DNA of 27,301 bases from JAAZMA01 sp964564325 (GTDB lineage: Bacteria; Bacillota; Clostridia; Tissierellales; Tepidimicrobiaceae): the NCBI GenBank assembly GCA_964564325.1, contig CAZMBD010000018.1:1-27301 (forward strand), written 5' to 3'. This document shows positions 16,595-23,399 of the stretch, in pieces (position 1 is the stretch's first letter; each line of letters opens with the position of its first letter). Below the pieces are notes generated by a model. It was not told the DNA's origin. It saw nothing but the letters and a program-made list of their open reading frames with translations, and did no database searches. The translations under genes were made by a program, and so were the position numbers.

Positions 16595-16618
16595 TTAGTT
16601 TTCAAAAATTCTGTTCAT
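16595..16618 (-). CDS. Second mini-ORF in the ABC-F leader (MNRIFEN)
   Basis: Seven codons with a GGAGG ribosome binding site 8 bases upstream, located after the second terminator and 26 bases before the ABC-F start. An in-frame ATG at 16633 precedes the binding site. It may tune re-initiation at the TTG start, or be chance. Confidence 0.4.
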   Translation of the reverse strand: MNRIFEN

Positions 16619-16633
16619 TTCATTCACCTCCAT

Positions 16634-16666
16634 AAAAAAACTGCCAAGAGAAAATTCTCTTGACAG
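16634..16666 (-). terminator. Second intrinsic terminator in the ABC-F leader
   Basis: On the minus strand CTGTCAAGAGA pairs with TCTCTTGGCAG (one G-U) and seven T follow. It stands between the first leader ORF and the ABC-F gene, so it must be bypassed for expression. Confidence 0.83.
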
Positions 16667-16680
16667 CATAAAAAAAGGTA

Positions 16681-16706
16681 CAAAAAAAGATGATGAAAAT
16701 CATCTT
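16681..16706 (-). terminator. First intrinsic terminator in the ABC-F leader
   Basis: On the minus strand AAGATGAT, loop TTTC and ATCATCTT are followed by a T run. It lies about 100 bases after the first leader ORF. Confidence 0.8.
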
Positions 16707-16734
16707 AAAATGGTCCGAATATATTTAAAAGAGA

Positions 16735-16821
16735 TTTCTCGCTAAAATTAGGTACCAAAAATAAAACTACAATATTTCCATAGTGTTTTTGGCCTATAAA
16801 GTTTTCTTATTTAGCAAGAAA
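16735..16821 (-). promoter_or_regulatory. Attenuator pairing region of the ABC-F leader
   Basis: The leader-ORF codons TTT CTT GCT AAA (16821-16810) are complementary over 12 bases, one G-U, to a downstream TTTAGCGAGAAA (16746-16735). Between them AGGCCAAAAA and TTTTTGGTACCT can form a further hairpin. Directly downstream, UCUCUU (16734-16729) could pair with AAGAGA of the second terminator. The layout suits ribosome-mediated switching between terminator and antiterminator. Confidence 0.6.
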
Positions 16822-16830
16822 TAAAATCAT
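16807..16830 (-). CDS. Leader peptide of the ABC-F gene (MILFLAK)
   Basis: Seven codons, ATG to TAA, with a strong GGGAGG ribosome binding site at 16842-16837 and ideal 6-base spacing. It starts about 30 bases after the predicted transcription start. Such short peptides control vmlR-, lsa- and erm-type genes by antibiotic-dependent stalling; the pairing of its codons with downstream RNA supports this role. Confidence 0.72.
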   Translation of the reverse strand: MILFLAK

Positions 16831-16860
16831 TGGCAACCTCCCAAATTTACTACTAAATTA

Positions 16861-16889
16861 ATTTTATCATATTTGGCGAGGGAGTTCAA
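16861..16889 (-). promoter_or_regulatory. Promoter of the ABC-F transcription unit
   Basis: On the minus strand TTGAAC, a 17-bp spacer and TAAAAT give a good sigma-A promoter. It places the start of transcription about 290 bases before the ABC-F start codon. Confidence 0.7.
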
Positions 16890-16897
16890 GCTAAACA

Positions 16898-16928
16898 TGA
16901 TACAGTGGGGACGGTTCTACTTGTATCA
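16898..16928 (+). repeat. Conserved-loop hairpin repeat, copy C
   Basis: TGATACA (16898-16904) pairs with TGTATCA (16922-16928) around a GTGGGGACGGTTCTACT loop. The loop matches copies A and B; the stem is wholly different from copy A yet still perfectly paired. Confidence 0.78.
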
Positions 16929-16999
16929 CGAAAATATTCAAGCTTGGAAATATAAATTTATGTTATAATAAGTTTAAAATAAGGCAAAGGGAGGAAACT

Positions 17000-17566
17000 A
17001 TGGAGAACAATAATACATCAAAAAAAGCAAGAAATATATCTATAATATTATTAATTTTGTATTTAATATATTTTCGATTAGTTATTTCTTGGATAAGACA
17101 TATGCATTCCCAAATTAATATATATAGTATAGCTGGAGTTTTTTTACCTTTTATTTTATTTCTTTTTATTATATATGGTTTATTTAAAACCTCAGGATTG
17201 ACAAATAAAAAACATATCTGCATTAATTTTATACTAATTATTTTTCCTGTATTAGTTTCTTTTTGGATGTTAATGTTAAACGAATCTGAAAGCAAATTTA
17301 ATTATGAAAATTGGATAGAAAAACAGGATAAAAGAGTTTGGATGGTAGATGATTTATTAGAAAAACATGAAATAGTGGGCATGTATAGAAATGAAATTAT
17401 AGAATTATTAGGCGAATCTTCAGATACTGAGTATTTTAAGGAATCTGATAATATAGTATATTGGCTAGGAACTGAAAGGGGCTTAGTAAGAATTGATAGC
17501 GAGTGGTTAGTTATATGGTTTGATGATAAGGATATAGCAATAGATGTAAAAATAATGAGGGATTAA
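17000..17566 (+). CDS. Small membrane protein with BamE-like C-terminal domain
   Basis: 188 residues, no confident family name. Three hydrophobic segments (about 12-30, 42-64 and 74-93) are followed by a soluble region from about 95. The latter has IIELLGESSDTEYFKESDNIVYWLGTERG and IDSEWLVIWFDD, a pattern reminiscent of the SmpA/OmlA (BamE) fold found in some Gram-positive lipoprotein-like proteins. No role can be given. RBS GGGAGG is placed 6 bases before the ATG and a TATAAT box lies at 16974. A decayed copy of its 3' third is at 20338-20508, so the family was duplicated locally. Confidence 0.75.
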   Translation: MENNNTSKKARNISIILLILYLIYFRLVISWIRHMHSQINIYSIAGVFLPFILFLFIIYGLFKTSGLTNKKHICINFILIIFPVLVSFWMLMLNESESKFNYENWIEKQDKRVWMVDDLLEKHEIVGMYRNEIIELLGESSDTEYFKESDNIVYWLGTERGLVRIDSEWLVIWFDDKDIAIDVKIMRD

Positions 17567-17570
17567 TAAT

Positions 17571-17606
17571 AAAAAGCCTAGTGATTTAAAATCATTAGGT
17601 ATTTTT
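17571..17606 (+). terminator. Terminator after the small membrane protein
   Basis: CCTAGTGAT (17577-17585) pairs with ATCATTAGG (17591-17599), one G-U, with A residues before and a T run after. It can also work on the other strand. Confidence 0.75.
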
Positions 17607-17641
17607 ATTATTAAATATTTATAAAGTTTTGATAGATTTGG

Positions 17642-17677
17642 GGATCCTTTTACGAAGTATTAAGTGAGAGGGTCTTA
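17642..17677 (+). promoter_or_regulatory. Possible autoregulated promoter of the sigma operon
   Basis: GGATCCTTTT and GGTCTTA, 19 bp apart, sit about 40 bases before the sigma gene and look like ECF-type -35 and -10 elements, though the spacing is longer than usual. The sequence stands out in G+C from its surroundings. Confidence 0.33.
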
Positions 17678-17715
17678 TTTATAAATGTGGAGAAGTGCGA
17701 AAGAAGGTGATTGTA

Positions 17716-18276
17716 TTGAAAATAACTGAAGAAAATTTTGTAGAAGAGATGAAAAGAGGAAATGAGAAGGCTTTAGAATACGTTATTGATAATTATGCTT
17801 GGATTCTTAAAACAGTTATAAAAAAGCATTTATTTTATCTTCCAAATCTTTATGAAGAATGTATGAATGATTGCCTATTAGCTATTTGGGATAATATTGA
17901 TTCTTATAATCCAGAAAAAAGCAGTTTTAAAAATTGGGTGGGAGGAATTGCAAAATATAAGTCTATAGACTATTCAAGAAAGTATTTAAGAGATTTGGAA
18001 AATCAAAATATAGAAGATGTAAATATAGCTATAGAAGATAATTCATTAAAGGAAATATTATCAAAGGAAATAAGTGCAGAAACTGAAAAAATGCTTAGTA
18101 GTCTATCTAAAGAAGATCAAAAAATATTTATAAAGTTATATTTTAAAGAAAAAAGTATGGATGAAATCTCTAAGGATACAGGTCTTAGTAAATCTATTTT
18201 ATATAATAGGCTCTCTCGTGGAAAGAAAAAAATGCGTAAAGAGATTAGAGAAGAAGGAGGATTTGGAAATGGCTAA
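17716..18276 (+). CDS. ECF-like RNA polymerase sigma factor (sigma-70 family)
   Basis: About 186 residues with sigma region 2 and region 4 only. Region 2 covers about 10-90 and includes LYEECMNDCLLAIWDNIDSYNPEKSSFKNWVGGIAKYKSIDY; region 4 (about 120-175) includes LSKEDQKIFIKLYFKEKSMDEISKDTGLSKSILYNRLSRGKKKM, the helix-turn-helix for the -35 box. It should steer RNA polymerase to a small regulon, very likely its own operon. TTG 17716 is preferred to the GTG codons at 17695 and 17707 because AAGGTG lies 6 bases before it. The gene overlaps the next one by 8 bp, the usual sigma and anti-sigma coupling. Confidence 0.85.
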   Translation: MKITEENFVEEMKRGNEKALEYVIDNYAWILKTVIKKHLFYLPNLYEECMNDCLLAIWDNIDSYNPEKSSFKNWVGGIAKYKSIDYSRKYLRDLENQNIEDVNIAIEDNSLKEILSKEISAETEKMLSSLSKEDQKIFIKLYFKEKSMDEISKDTGLSKSILYNRLSRGKKKMRKEIREEGGFGNG

Positions 18277-19348
18277 TTCTAAAAATATTTATGAATTTTT
18301 AAATGAAGTGGATTTTAATATTGAGGATTATGAAAAAGAAGAGCTAACCGATATTGAAAAACAAAATCTAAAAAAGAATTTTAATAAAAATGTTAAGAAA
18401 AAATTTAACTTAAAAAAGTTTGGCAGTATAGCTGCAGCTTTAATCTTAACCATAGGTGTATTCGGTCAAACTAGCCTTGGTAAGAATGTATATGCTACTG
18501 CAGGGTCAAAGATTTCAGAAATATCCTATTCAGTAGGAAAGGCTCTAGGTATTGAGAGGAATATTGAGCCATATGCAAATGTAGTTAATAAAGTAGTAGA
18601 AATTAATGGTGTAGAAGTAAAATTAAATGATGTAATTATTGATAGAAATGAGCTAATATTTACTACAACTGTAAATACAAATAAGACTGTAGACGATGTC
18701 TATTTTGATTGTGATATTTATATTAATGGAAAAAAGTTAATTGACTATGGTGGATTTGGTATCTATGGAACAGTTGAAAGTGCTAAAACTTTATTTCACC
18801 AATTATATTCCTTTGAAATTAATGATATGGAAACAAAGGGCGATATAGATATAAGAATTGTATTAAGTAATCTTAATTATTATAGACGGGAATTAGAAAA
18901 AAGTGATATAAAAGAAGAAAAAATAAAAGGAAAATGGGAGTTTGAATTTACGGCAAGCGGCAGTGAATTAATGGCGAATACTCATACATTACCATTAGAT
19001 TATTCCTTTAATATAGATAATACCGAATATATATTAGAGGAATTTAGATTTAATCCAATAAATAAAAAGATATATGGAAAAATAGAAGGTGAACATAAAG
19101 AATTAGAATATGTTATTATACTAAGGGGAGAAGATAATTTAGGGAATAAAATAGAATTTCCACTATTATCTGCAGATTGGGAAAAGATAATATTTAGATA
19201 TAATAATTATTATAGAGATTTAGCTGAGGAAATTACATCTATAAATTTAACTCCTTATGCTTTAAGATATCCTGAGGAAGGCGGTAGAGTGGAGGAAGAT
19301 GACTGGGAAAAGGTTGGAGAAGAGTTTACAATATATATAAATAAATAA
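18269..19348 (+). CDS. DUF4179-type membrane protein, probable anti-sigma factor
   Basis: 359 residues. The N-terminal cytoplasmic part (1-45) is acidic and helical; one membrane helix follows (about 47-67, FGSIAAALILTIGVFGQTS); the outer region of about 290 residues is rich in beta strands and includes the DUF4179-like VVEINGVEVKLNDVIIDRNELIFTTTV segment, then a second immunoglobulin-like part. Proteins of this kind are regularly coded after ECF sigma factors in Firmicutes and are thought to hold the sigma factor at the membrane. ATG 18269 is chosen over an upstream in-frame ATG at 18161 because GGAGG lies directly before it; it overlaps the sigma stop. The signal sensed is unknown. Confidence 0.8.
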   Translation: MANSKNIYEFLNEVDFNIEDYEKEELTDIEKQNLKKNFNKNVKKKFNLKKFGSIAAALILTIGVFGQTSLGKNVYATAGSKISEISYSVGKALGIERNIEPYANVVNKVVEINGVEVKLNDVIIDRNELIFTTTVNTNKTVDDVYFDCDIYINGKKLIDYGGFGIYGTVESAKTLFHQLYSFEINDMETKGDIDIRIVLSNLNYYRRELEKSDIKEEKIKGKWEFEFTASGSELMANTHTLPLDYSFNIDNTEYILEEFRFNPINKKIYGKIEGEHKELEYVIILRGEDNLGNKIEFPLLSADWEKIIFRYNNYYRDLAEEITSINLTPYALRYPEEGGRVEEDDWEKVGEEFTIYINK

Positions 19349-19383
19349 TAATGAATTGGGAGGGCACCTCCCAATTCATTATT
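19347..19383 (+). terminator. Terminator of the sigma operon
   Basis: A perfect 17-bp stem (19347-19363 with 19367-19383) has a GC-rich top and a 3-nt loop; the tail is A+T-rich but has few T in a row. It begins at the stop codon. Confidence 0.7.
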
Positions 19384-19390
19384 TAGTTTG

Positions 19391-19440
19391 ACGGGCATGT
19401 CATATGTCTAAGGTGAAAGTCCTAGGCAATAAAGTAGTAA
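19391..19440 (+). other. Possible group II intron remnant
   Basis: The stretch holds GGCATGTCATATGTCTAAGG, then TGAAAGTCCTAGG and AAGTAGTAAC, words like those in domain I of clostridial group II introns. No reverse transcriptase or domain V was found near it. It is a fragment at most. Confidence 0.3.
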
Positions 19441-19449
19441 CAATAAATC

Positions 19450-19480
19450 ACAAACGTTAGGGACTGTCCCTAACGTTTGT
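19450..19480. repeat. 29-bp palindromic repeat, copy 3
   Basis: CAAACGTTAGGGA, centre CTG, TCCCTAACGTTTG, extended by one A-T pair to 14-bp arms. Against copy 1 it has a paired C-G to T-A change in the stem, so pairing is preserved. No hairpin repeat or terminator cassette lies beside it. Confidence 0.8.
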
Positions 19481-19561
19481 ATATAATTTGCAGAGCTTTA
19501 GAATTGCTAAAAAAGAGGGTAAGATTAGGGGGCAAATGGAGATTTTGCTTGCCACCTATCC

Positions 19562-20257
19562 CTACTGTTCTAAATCTATTTTAATAGGTTTATCTAAAAT
19601 GATGCTATTTTCCGCTACTATGGAATCATAGGCCAATATATGAACTCCATTTTCACTAGCAAATTTAACTGCCTTTGAAAAATTTTCATCCATTTTCCAA
19701 TTTAATTTAAACAATTTTGGGCCCTTCATTTGTATAAGAAAGAAAATTATTCCCATATAGCCTTCCTTAACTGCCTCTACCATTTCTATTGCATGTTTTG
19801 TACCTCGTTCCGTGGGAGCATCTGGGAACATGGAAATAGAATTATTCTCTAAAGTTACGCCTTTTACTTCAATGAAACCCTTTTGTTCCTTTGATTCAAA
19901 ATATATATCGAATCTGGAATTTTTAAAATTTACTTCTCTTTTTAAATTTATACTTCCAGCTAATTCTGGAATTTTATTTTCTTTGAGAGCTTGAAAAACT
20001 ACTGTATTGGGTACTTGAGAATCTATATTTACTAGAATATTATCTTTCCAAACAGCTATAAGAGAATATTTTGTCTTCCTATTTAAATTATGAGAGCAAT
20101 TTTCTAATATTACTTTGGTTCCCGGTATAAGCAATTCCTTACATCTGCCTGTATTTTTCACATGGGCTATTTCTTCTTTTCCATCTATTGTTACCTGTGC
20201 AATAAATCTATTAGGCCTTTTAATGAAAATACCTTCTACAATTTTGTTGTACTTCAT
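19562..20257 (-). CDS. sfsA: SfsA family DNA/RNA nuclease-like protein
   Basis: 231 residues, the normal length. The family was named for stimulating sugar fermentation and is now read as having an N-terminal OB-like nucleic-acid-binding part and a PD-(D/E)XK nuclease-like core. Seen are RPNRFIAQV (14-22), HVKNTGRCKELLIPG (32-46), SRFDIYFES with a following FIEVKGVTLE, and FPDAPTERGTKH. The D-x(n)-E-x-K triad appears as Asp117, Glu130 and Lys132 approximately. AAGGAG precedes the ATG. It stands alone and faces away from the neighbouring gene. Confidence 0.93.
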   Translation of the reverse strand: MKYNKIVEGIFIKRPNRFIAQVTIDGKEEIAHVKNTGRCKELLIPGTKVILENCSHNLNRKTKYSLIAVWKDNILVNIDSQVPNTVVFQALKENKIPELAGSINLKREVNFKNSRFDIYFESKEQKGFIEVKGVTLENNSISMFPDAPTERGTKHAIEMVEAVKEGYMGIIFFLIQMKGPKLFKLNWKMDENFSKAVKFASENGVHILAYDSIVAENSIILDKPIKIDLEQ

Positions 20258-20337
20258 TTTTTTCTCCTTCTTGTTATAATATATTGTTTATTATAATTGT
20301 AACATTATGATAGAATAGAAACAAGAAAGGTAGAAGA

Positions 20338-20508
20338 AAGAATTTTTAGCAAGGGGAATCTTCAGATACAGAATATTTTAAGGAATCAGACAATATAGTA
20401 TATTGCCTAGGAGCTGAAAGGGGTTTAATAATGATAAATAGTTAATGGTTAGTTATATGGTTTGATAAGAAAGATATGGTATGTGAATTTAAAATAATGA
20501 GAGATTAA
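20338..20508 (+). pseudogene. Decayed partial copy of the small membrane protein at 17000
   Basis: About 170 bases closely match the 3' end of the gene at 17000. In frame it reads GESSDTEYFKESDNIVYCLG, then AERGLIMINS, an internal TAA, and WLVIWFDKKD to KIMRD. The membrane part and start are missing and an indel lies near 20350. Its end sits 13 bases before the next gene and overlaps that gene's ribosome binding region, which suggests it was once the upstream member of an operon with it. Confidence 0.85.
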
Positions 20509-20521
20509 GGAGGTTTTTAAT

Positions 20522-20965
20522 ATGTCAAATAAAATTTCAAAAGAGAGAAAAGTATTATACTATATAGGCCGAGGCCTTACAATTTTAGGATTTATATTAT
20601 TTATTTCTGTTTTTTTTACTTTTGGCAATGATGATATGTTTTTTGAAGGCACTTCATCTTTTATGGCAAGGCCAGTAGTAGGTATGATTTGTATGATAAT
20701 AGGTTCTACCCTTATGAATATTGGAGAAAAGGGAACAGCTGGTTCAGGATTAATATTAGATCCAGAAAAGGCTAGAGATGATTTAAAACCTCATAATATT
20801 GCTAAGGGTAAAATGATTAATGATGCAGTGGAAAATATAGATATAGCAAAGGATATGGAGAAGGGTGAAGGTACAAAGGAAATAATAAAAATTAGATGCA
20901 GAAACTGTGGTGAACTTAATGATGAAGATGCAAAGTTTTGTAAATCTTGTGGTAAGGAAATATAA
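20522..20965 (+). CDS. Zinc-ribbon membrane protein
   Basis: 147 residues of unknown role. Two hydrophobic segments (about 12-32 and 50-66) are followed by a charged linker and a C-terminal zinc ribbon, CRNCGELNDEDAKFCKSCGK (125-144), with two CxxC knuckles. Proteins with membrane helices plus such a ribbon are common in Firmicutes and not well studied. RBS AAGGAGG stands before the ATG and is directly joined to the stop of the decayed gene upstream. The hairpin repeat copy E follows 20 bp after the stop. Confidence 0.78.
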   Translation: MSNKISKERKVLYYIGRGLTILGFILFISVFFTFGNDDMFFEGTSSFMARPVVGMICMIIGSTLMNIGEKGTAGSGLILDPEKARDDLKPHNIAKGKMINDAVENIDIAKDMEKGEGTKEIIKIRCRNCGELNDEDAKFCKSCGKEI

Positions 20966-20984
20966 AAAAATGGGATAAAAAGTA

Positions 20985-21021
20985 GGGTGAGACAGAGAGA
21001 ACCGTCCCCCTTGTCTCATCC
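20985..21021 (-). repeat. Conserved-loop hairpin repeat, copy E (minus orientation)
   Basis: TGAGACA (20988-20994) pairs with TGTCTCA (21012-21018), with further pairs outward. On the minus strand the loop reads AGGGGGACGGTTCTCTC. It lies between two convergent genes and 3 bp from the fucosidase stop, where it could end both transcripts. Confidence 0.75.
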
Positions 21022-21023
21022 AA

Positions 21024-22331
21024 TTATATTAATTCAAATTCTACAACTGTATCAATATCATCTGGCAAGGAATATGTCAAATGTTCTGGTGTGCCAAAAT
21101 TAATAAAAATATAATCATTATAGTCCATGGTATTCCACGGTTTAATTATTTTTAGTTCTGAACCATCAGAAAGTAATCTTGCTTTTTTAACTTTGCCATT
21201 TAAACCTTGAATTCCTAATGGTCCAATGCTTCCTTCAAATATATGGGCATAAAGTTTATTTTTATTTTGAGTAAAATAGCCCCATTCGGGTTTTGAAAGA
21301 TTAGATTTTTCAGCATTATATATACTTTTTCCATTTTCACCTATCCAATTACCTATTTGATCTAAAATATCTAGGGATTCTTTAGGTATTTCACCTTTTG
21401 CATTAGGCCCTACATTAAGTAGAAGATTGCCATTTTTACTGACACATTCTACTAGTTTTCTAATAATCATTTTAGCTGATTTAAAATTCTTATCAGTAGA
21501 AGAATAACCCCAATGATTATTCATAGTAATGCAAGCTTCCCAAGGAATAGAATTCCCATCTTCGTCTACAATTCCTTCAGGAGGAATAATTTGTTCAGGA
21601 GATGCAAAATCCCCAGCAAAAAAACTAGGGTTTTTAGTCATAATACTTCCTGAGTTTTCTCCACTGGCTTCTAGCCTATTGTCAATAATTACATTAGGTT
21701 GTAATGAACGGACCATATTTATAAGTTCAGTAGCTTTCCACCTTTCTCCAACCATATCATCATAGGAAAAGTCAAACCATAGTATATCAATCTTCCCATA
21801 GTTTGTACATAATTCACGAACCTGGCCATGCATATATTCTAGATAATTTTCAAAATTATGCTCTACATCCTTAAACTCTTCATTATCCCTCATAGGATGA
21901 TGTCTATCTCCATAATGAGGGAAATCCTTATGATGCCAATCAATAATAGAATAATAAAGACCTACTTTAAGACCTTCAGCCCTAAAGGCTTCTACATACT
22001 CTTTGATTAAGTCTCTTTTGGCTTTAGTATTAGTAGATTTATAATCAGTAAGTTTACTATCAAATAAGCAGAAACCATCATGATGTTTTGCAGTCATAAC
22101 AGCATATTTCATTCCAGCATTTTTTGCAGCTTTAGCCCAGGATTTTGGGTCATAATTTATGGGATTAAATTCATCAAAGTATATTTTATATTCTTCTTTT
22201 GACATTTTTTCATTGGTCATTATCCATTCACCTCTTGCTGGAATAGAATACAATCCCCAGTGAATAAACATACCAAACCTATCTTGAAGGAACCATTCTG
22301 TTCGTCTATTTCTGTCTTCTATAAGATTCAT
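21024..22331 (-). CDS. Alpha-L-fucosidase family glycoside hydrolase (GH29)
   Basis: Retaining exo-glycosidase releasing fucose, 435 residues. The family start RTEWFLQDRFGMFIHWGLYS (10-29), YAVMTAKHHDGFCLFDS (76-92) and GLKVGLYYSIIDWHH (120-134) are canonical, and Asp187 in ILWFDFSYDD fits the nucleophile. Then WGYSSTDKNFKSA and GNLLLNVGPNAKGEIP follow, with a C-terminal beta domain from about 355. There is no signal peptide, so the enzyme is cytoplasmic and would act on imported oligosaccharides. No sugar transporter or fucose pathway genes are beside it. RBS AGGAGG is 6 bases before the ATG. Confidence 0.93.
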   Translation of the reverse strand: MNLIEDRNRRTEWFLQDRFGMFIHWGLYSIPARGEWIMTNEKMSKEEYKIYFDEFNPINYDPKSWAKAAKNAGMKYAVMTAKHHDGFCLFDSKLTDYKSTNTKAKRDLIKEYVEAFRAEGLKVGLYYSIIDWHHKDFPHYGDRHHPMRDNEEFKDVEHNFENYLEYMHGQVRELCTNYGKIDILWFDFSYDDMVGERWKATELINMVRSLQPNVIIDNRLEASGENSGSIMTKNPSFFAGDFASPEQIIPPEGIVDEDGNSIPWEACITMNNHWGYSSTDKNFKSAKMIIRKLVECVSKNGNLLLNVGPNAKGEIPKESLDILDQIGNWIGENGKSIYNAEKSNLSKPEWGYFTQNKNKLYAHIFEGSIGPLGIQGLNGKVKKARLLSDGSELKIIKPWNTMDYNDYIFINFGTPEHLTYSLPDDIDTVVEFELI

Positions 22332-22447
22332 TTTGTGCCTCCTATAACTATGTGTTTGATAATATTATATCATAGGAGAAACTGTTTGTTTATGGTATAA
22401 TATTTTTGAATATATAAAAAAATTAAAATTGTACACTATTACTATAG

Positions 22448-22585
22448 CAAAATACAGATGAAAATGAAATAATAGACCTGTTTAAATCATTTAAAAAGGT
22501 TCATGCTTATAGGAGAAACTATATATATGATTTATATGATAATGAAGTCGTATCTAAGGTTTATGATATTGAATGTATTAAGTAA
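22448..22585 (+). pseudogene. Orphan in-frame 3' fragment of a lost gene
   Basis: 45 codons run open to a TAA: QNTDENEIIDLFKSFKKV, then HAYRRNYIYDLYDNEVVSKVY and DIECIK. Composition looks like real protein, but there is no start codon with a ribosome binding site, and a TAG stands just upstream. It is read as the tail of a deleted gene. The family was not recognised. Confidence 0.4.
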
Positions 22586-22599
22586 ATAGGAGAATGATT

Positions 22600-23064
22600 A
22601 TGGATAAAAAAACAAAAATTCATTTTGAAGAAATTACTCCTGATAATTGGAGAAAAATTAATGCTTTAGAAGTTAAGGAAGAACAAAAACATTTTGTAGC
22701 TTCAAATGTTGCTATATTAGCTAGAGCATTTGCATACCGTAAAGATAACAGTAAGGTTTTTGCAATATACAATAATGTTAATCCCATTGGATTAATTATG
22801 CAAAGTGATATTAAAGATGGGAATGATCTAATTTGTATTTTAGATCAATTTATGATTGATAAAAATTATCAAGACCAAGGATATGGTAAGGCATCAATGG
22901 AATTATGGTTGTCTATGATAAAAAAGGAAAAAGGATATAGTGCTATAGAATTATGCTATATAGAGGATAATTATATTGCTGAGAAATTATATAAGAGTTT
23001 AGGTTTTATTCGTACACCAGAAGAAGATGATGAAGATGAATTAATTATGAGATATGAATTATAA
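22600..23064 (+). CDS. GNAT acetyltransferase (BltD/SpeG-like)
   Basis: 154 residues, one GNAT domain. The acetyl-CoA loop is seen as DQFMIDKNYQDQGYGKASME (about 83-102), with ELCYIEDNYIAEKLYKSLGF near the C-terminus; the start EITPDNWRKINALEVKEEQ recalls polyamine acetyltransferases such as BltD. The acceptor is uncertain. The ATG at 22600 is preferred to 22594, as AGGAGA ends at 22593. It stands alone with no close neighbour. Confidence 0.85.
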   Translation: MDKKTKIHFEEITPDNWRKINALEVKEEQKHFVASNVAILARAFAYRKDNSKVFAIYNNVNPIGLIMQSDIKDGNDLICILDQFMIDKNYQDQGYGKASMELWLSMIKKEKGYSAIELCYIEDNYIAEKLYKSLGFIRTPEEDDEDELIMRYEL

Positions 23065-23177
23065 TTTCCAAGTATTTATATAGTGAATTTATTTATAATT
23101 TTTTACATAGTATATGGTATAATATTGTTAAGTTGAGGACTTATATATGTGTATAATAAAGCCGGGAGGTGTATAAA

Positions 23178-23399
23178 TTGAACACTGCTAAGGATAGGAT
23201 AAAAAAGCTAGTGGATGAAATCCCTGAAACTAAAGCAGGAGAAGTATTGGATTTCTTATTGTTCATTAAATCAAAAAGCGAACAGGAATTATATTTAACA
23301 CCTGAGGAAGAGGAAAAAATATGGCATAATATAAATAATGATCAAAGAATAAGTTCACAAGAGGCAAGAAAGCTATTGATTGGTGAGGAGAATGAGTAA
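23178..23399 (+). CDS. Antitoxin of a RelBE-like toxin-antitoxin pair
   Basis: 73 residues, mostly helical and acidic: AKDRIKKLVDEIPETKAGEVLDFLLFIKSK (4-33) resembles DUF2281/RelB-like antitoxins, and the tail with SSQEARKLL is the likely toxin-binding part. TTG 23178 is preferred to a GTG at 23169, since GGGAGG ends at base 23169. It overlaps the toxin start by 8 bp. It should bind its own promoter; TATAAT-like TATAATAT lies near 23119. The toxin is broken, so the gene may now have no partner. Confidence 0.78.
   Translation: MNTAKDRIKKLVDEIPETKAGEVLDFLLFIKSKSEQELYLTPEEEEKIWHNINNDQRISSQEARKLLIGEENE

Noticed and set aside
16963..17295. Minus-strand 110-codon open frame over the small membrane protein
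   Set aside because: Antisense of an A+T-rich gene with a good ribosome binding site on the other strand; no own start signal.
22501..22589. 20-codon plus-strand ORF starting at ATGATTTATATG with AGGAGA upstream
   Set aside because: It overlaps the longer remnant frame, has low-complexity content and no recognisable sequence.
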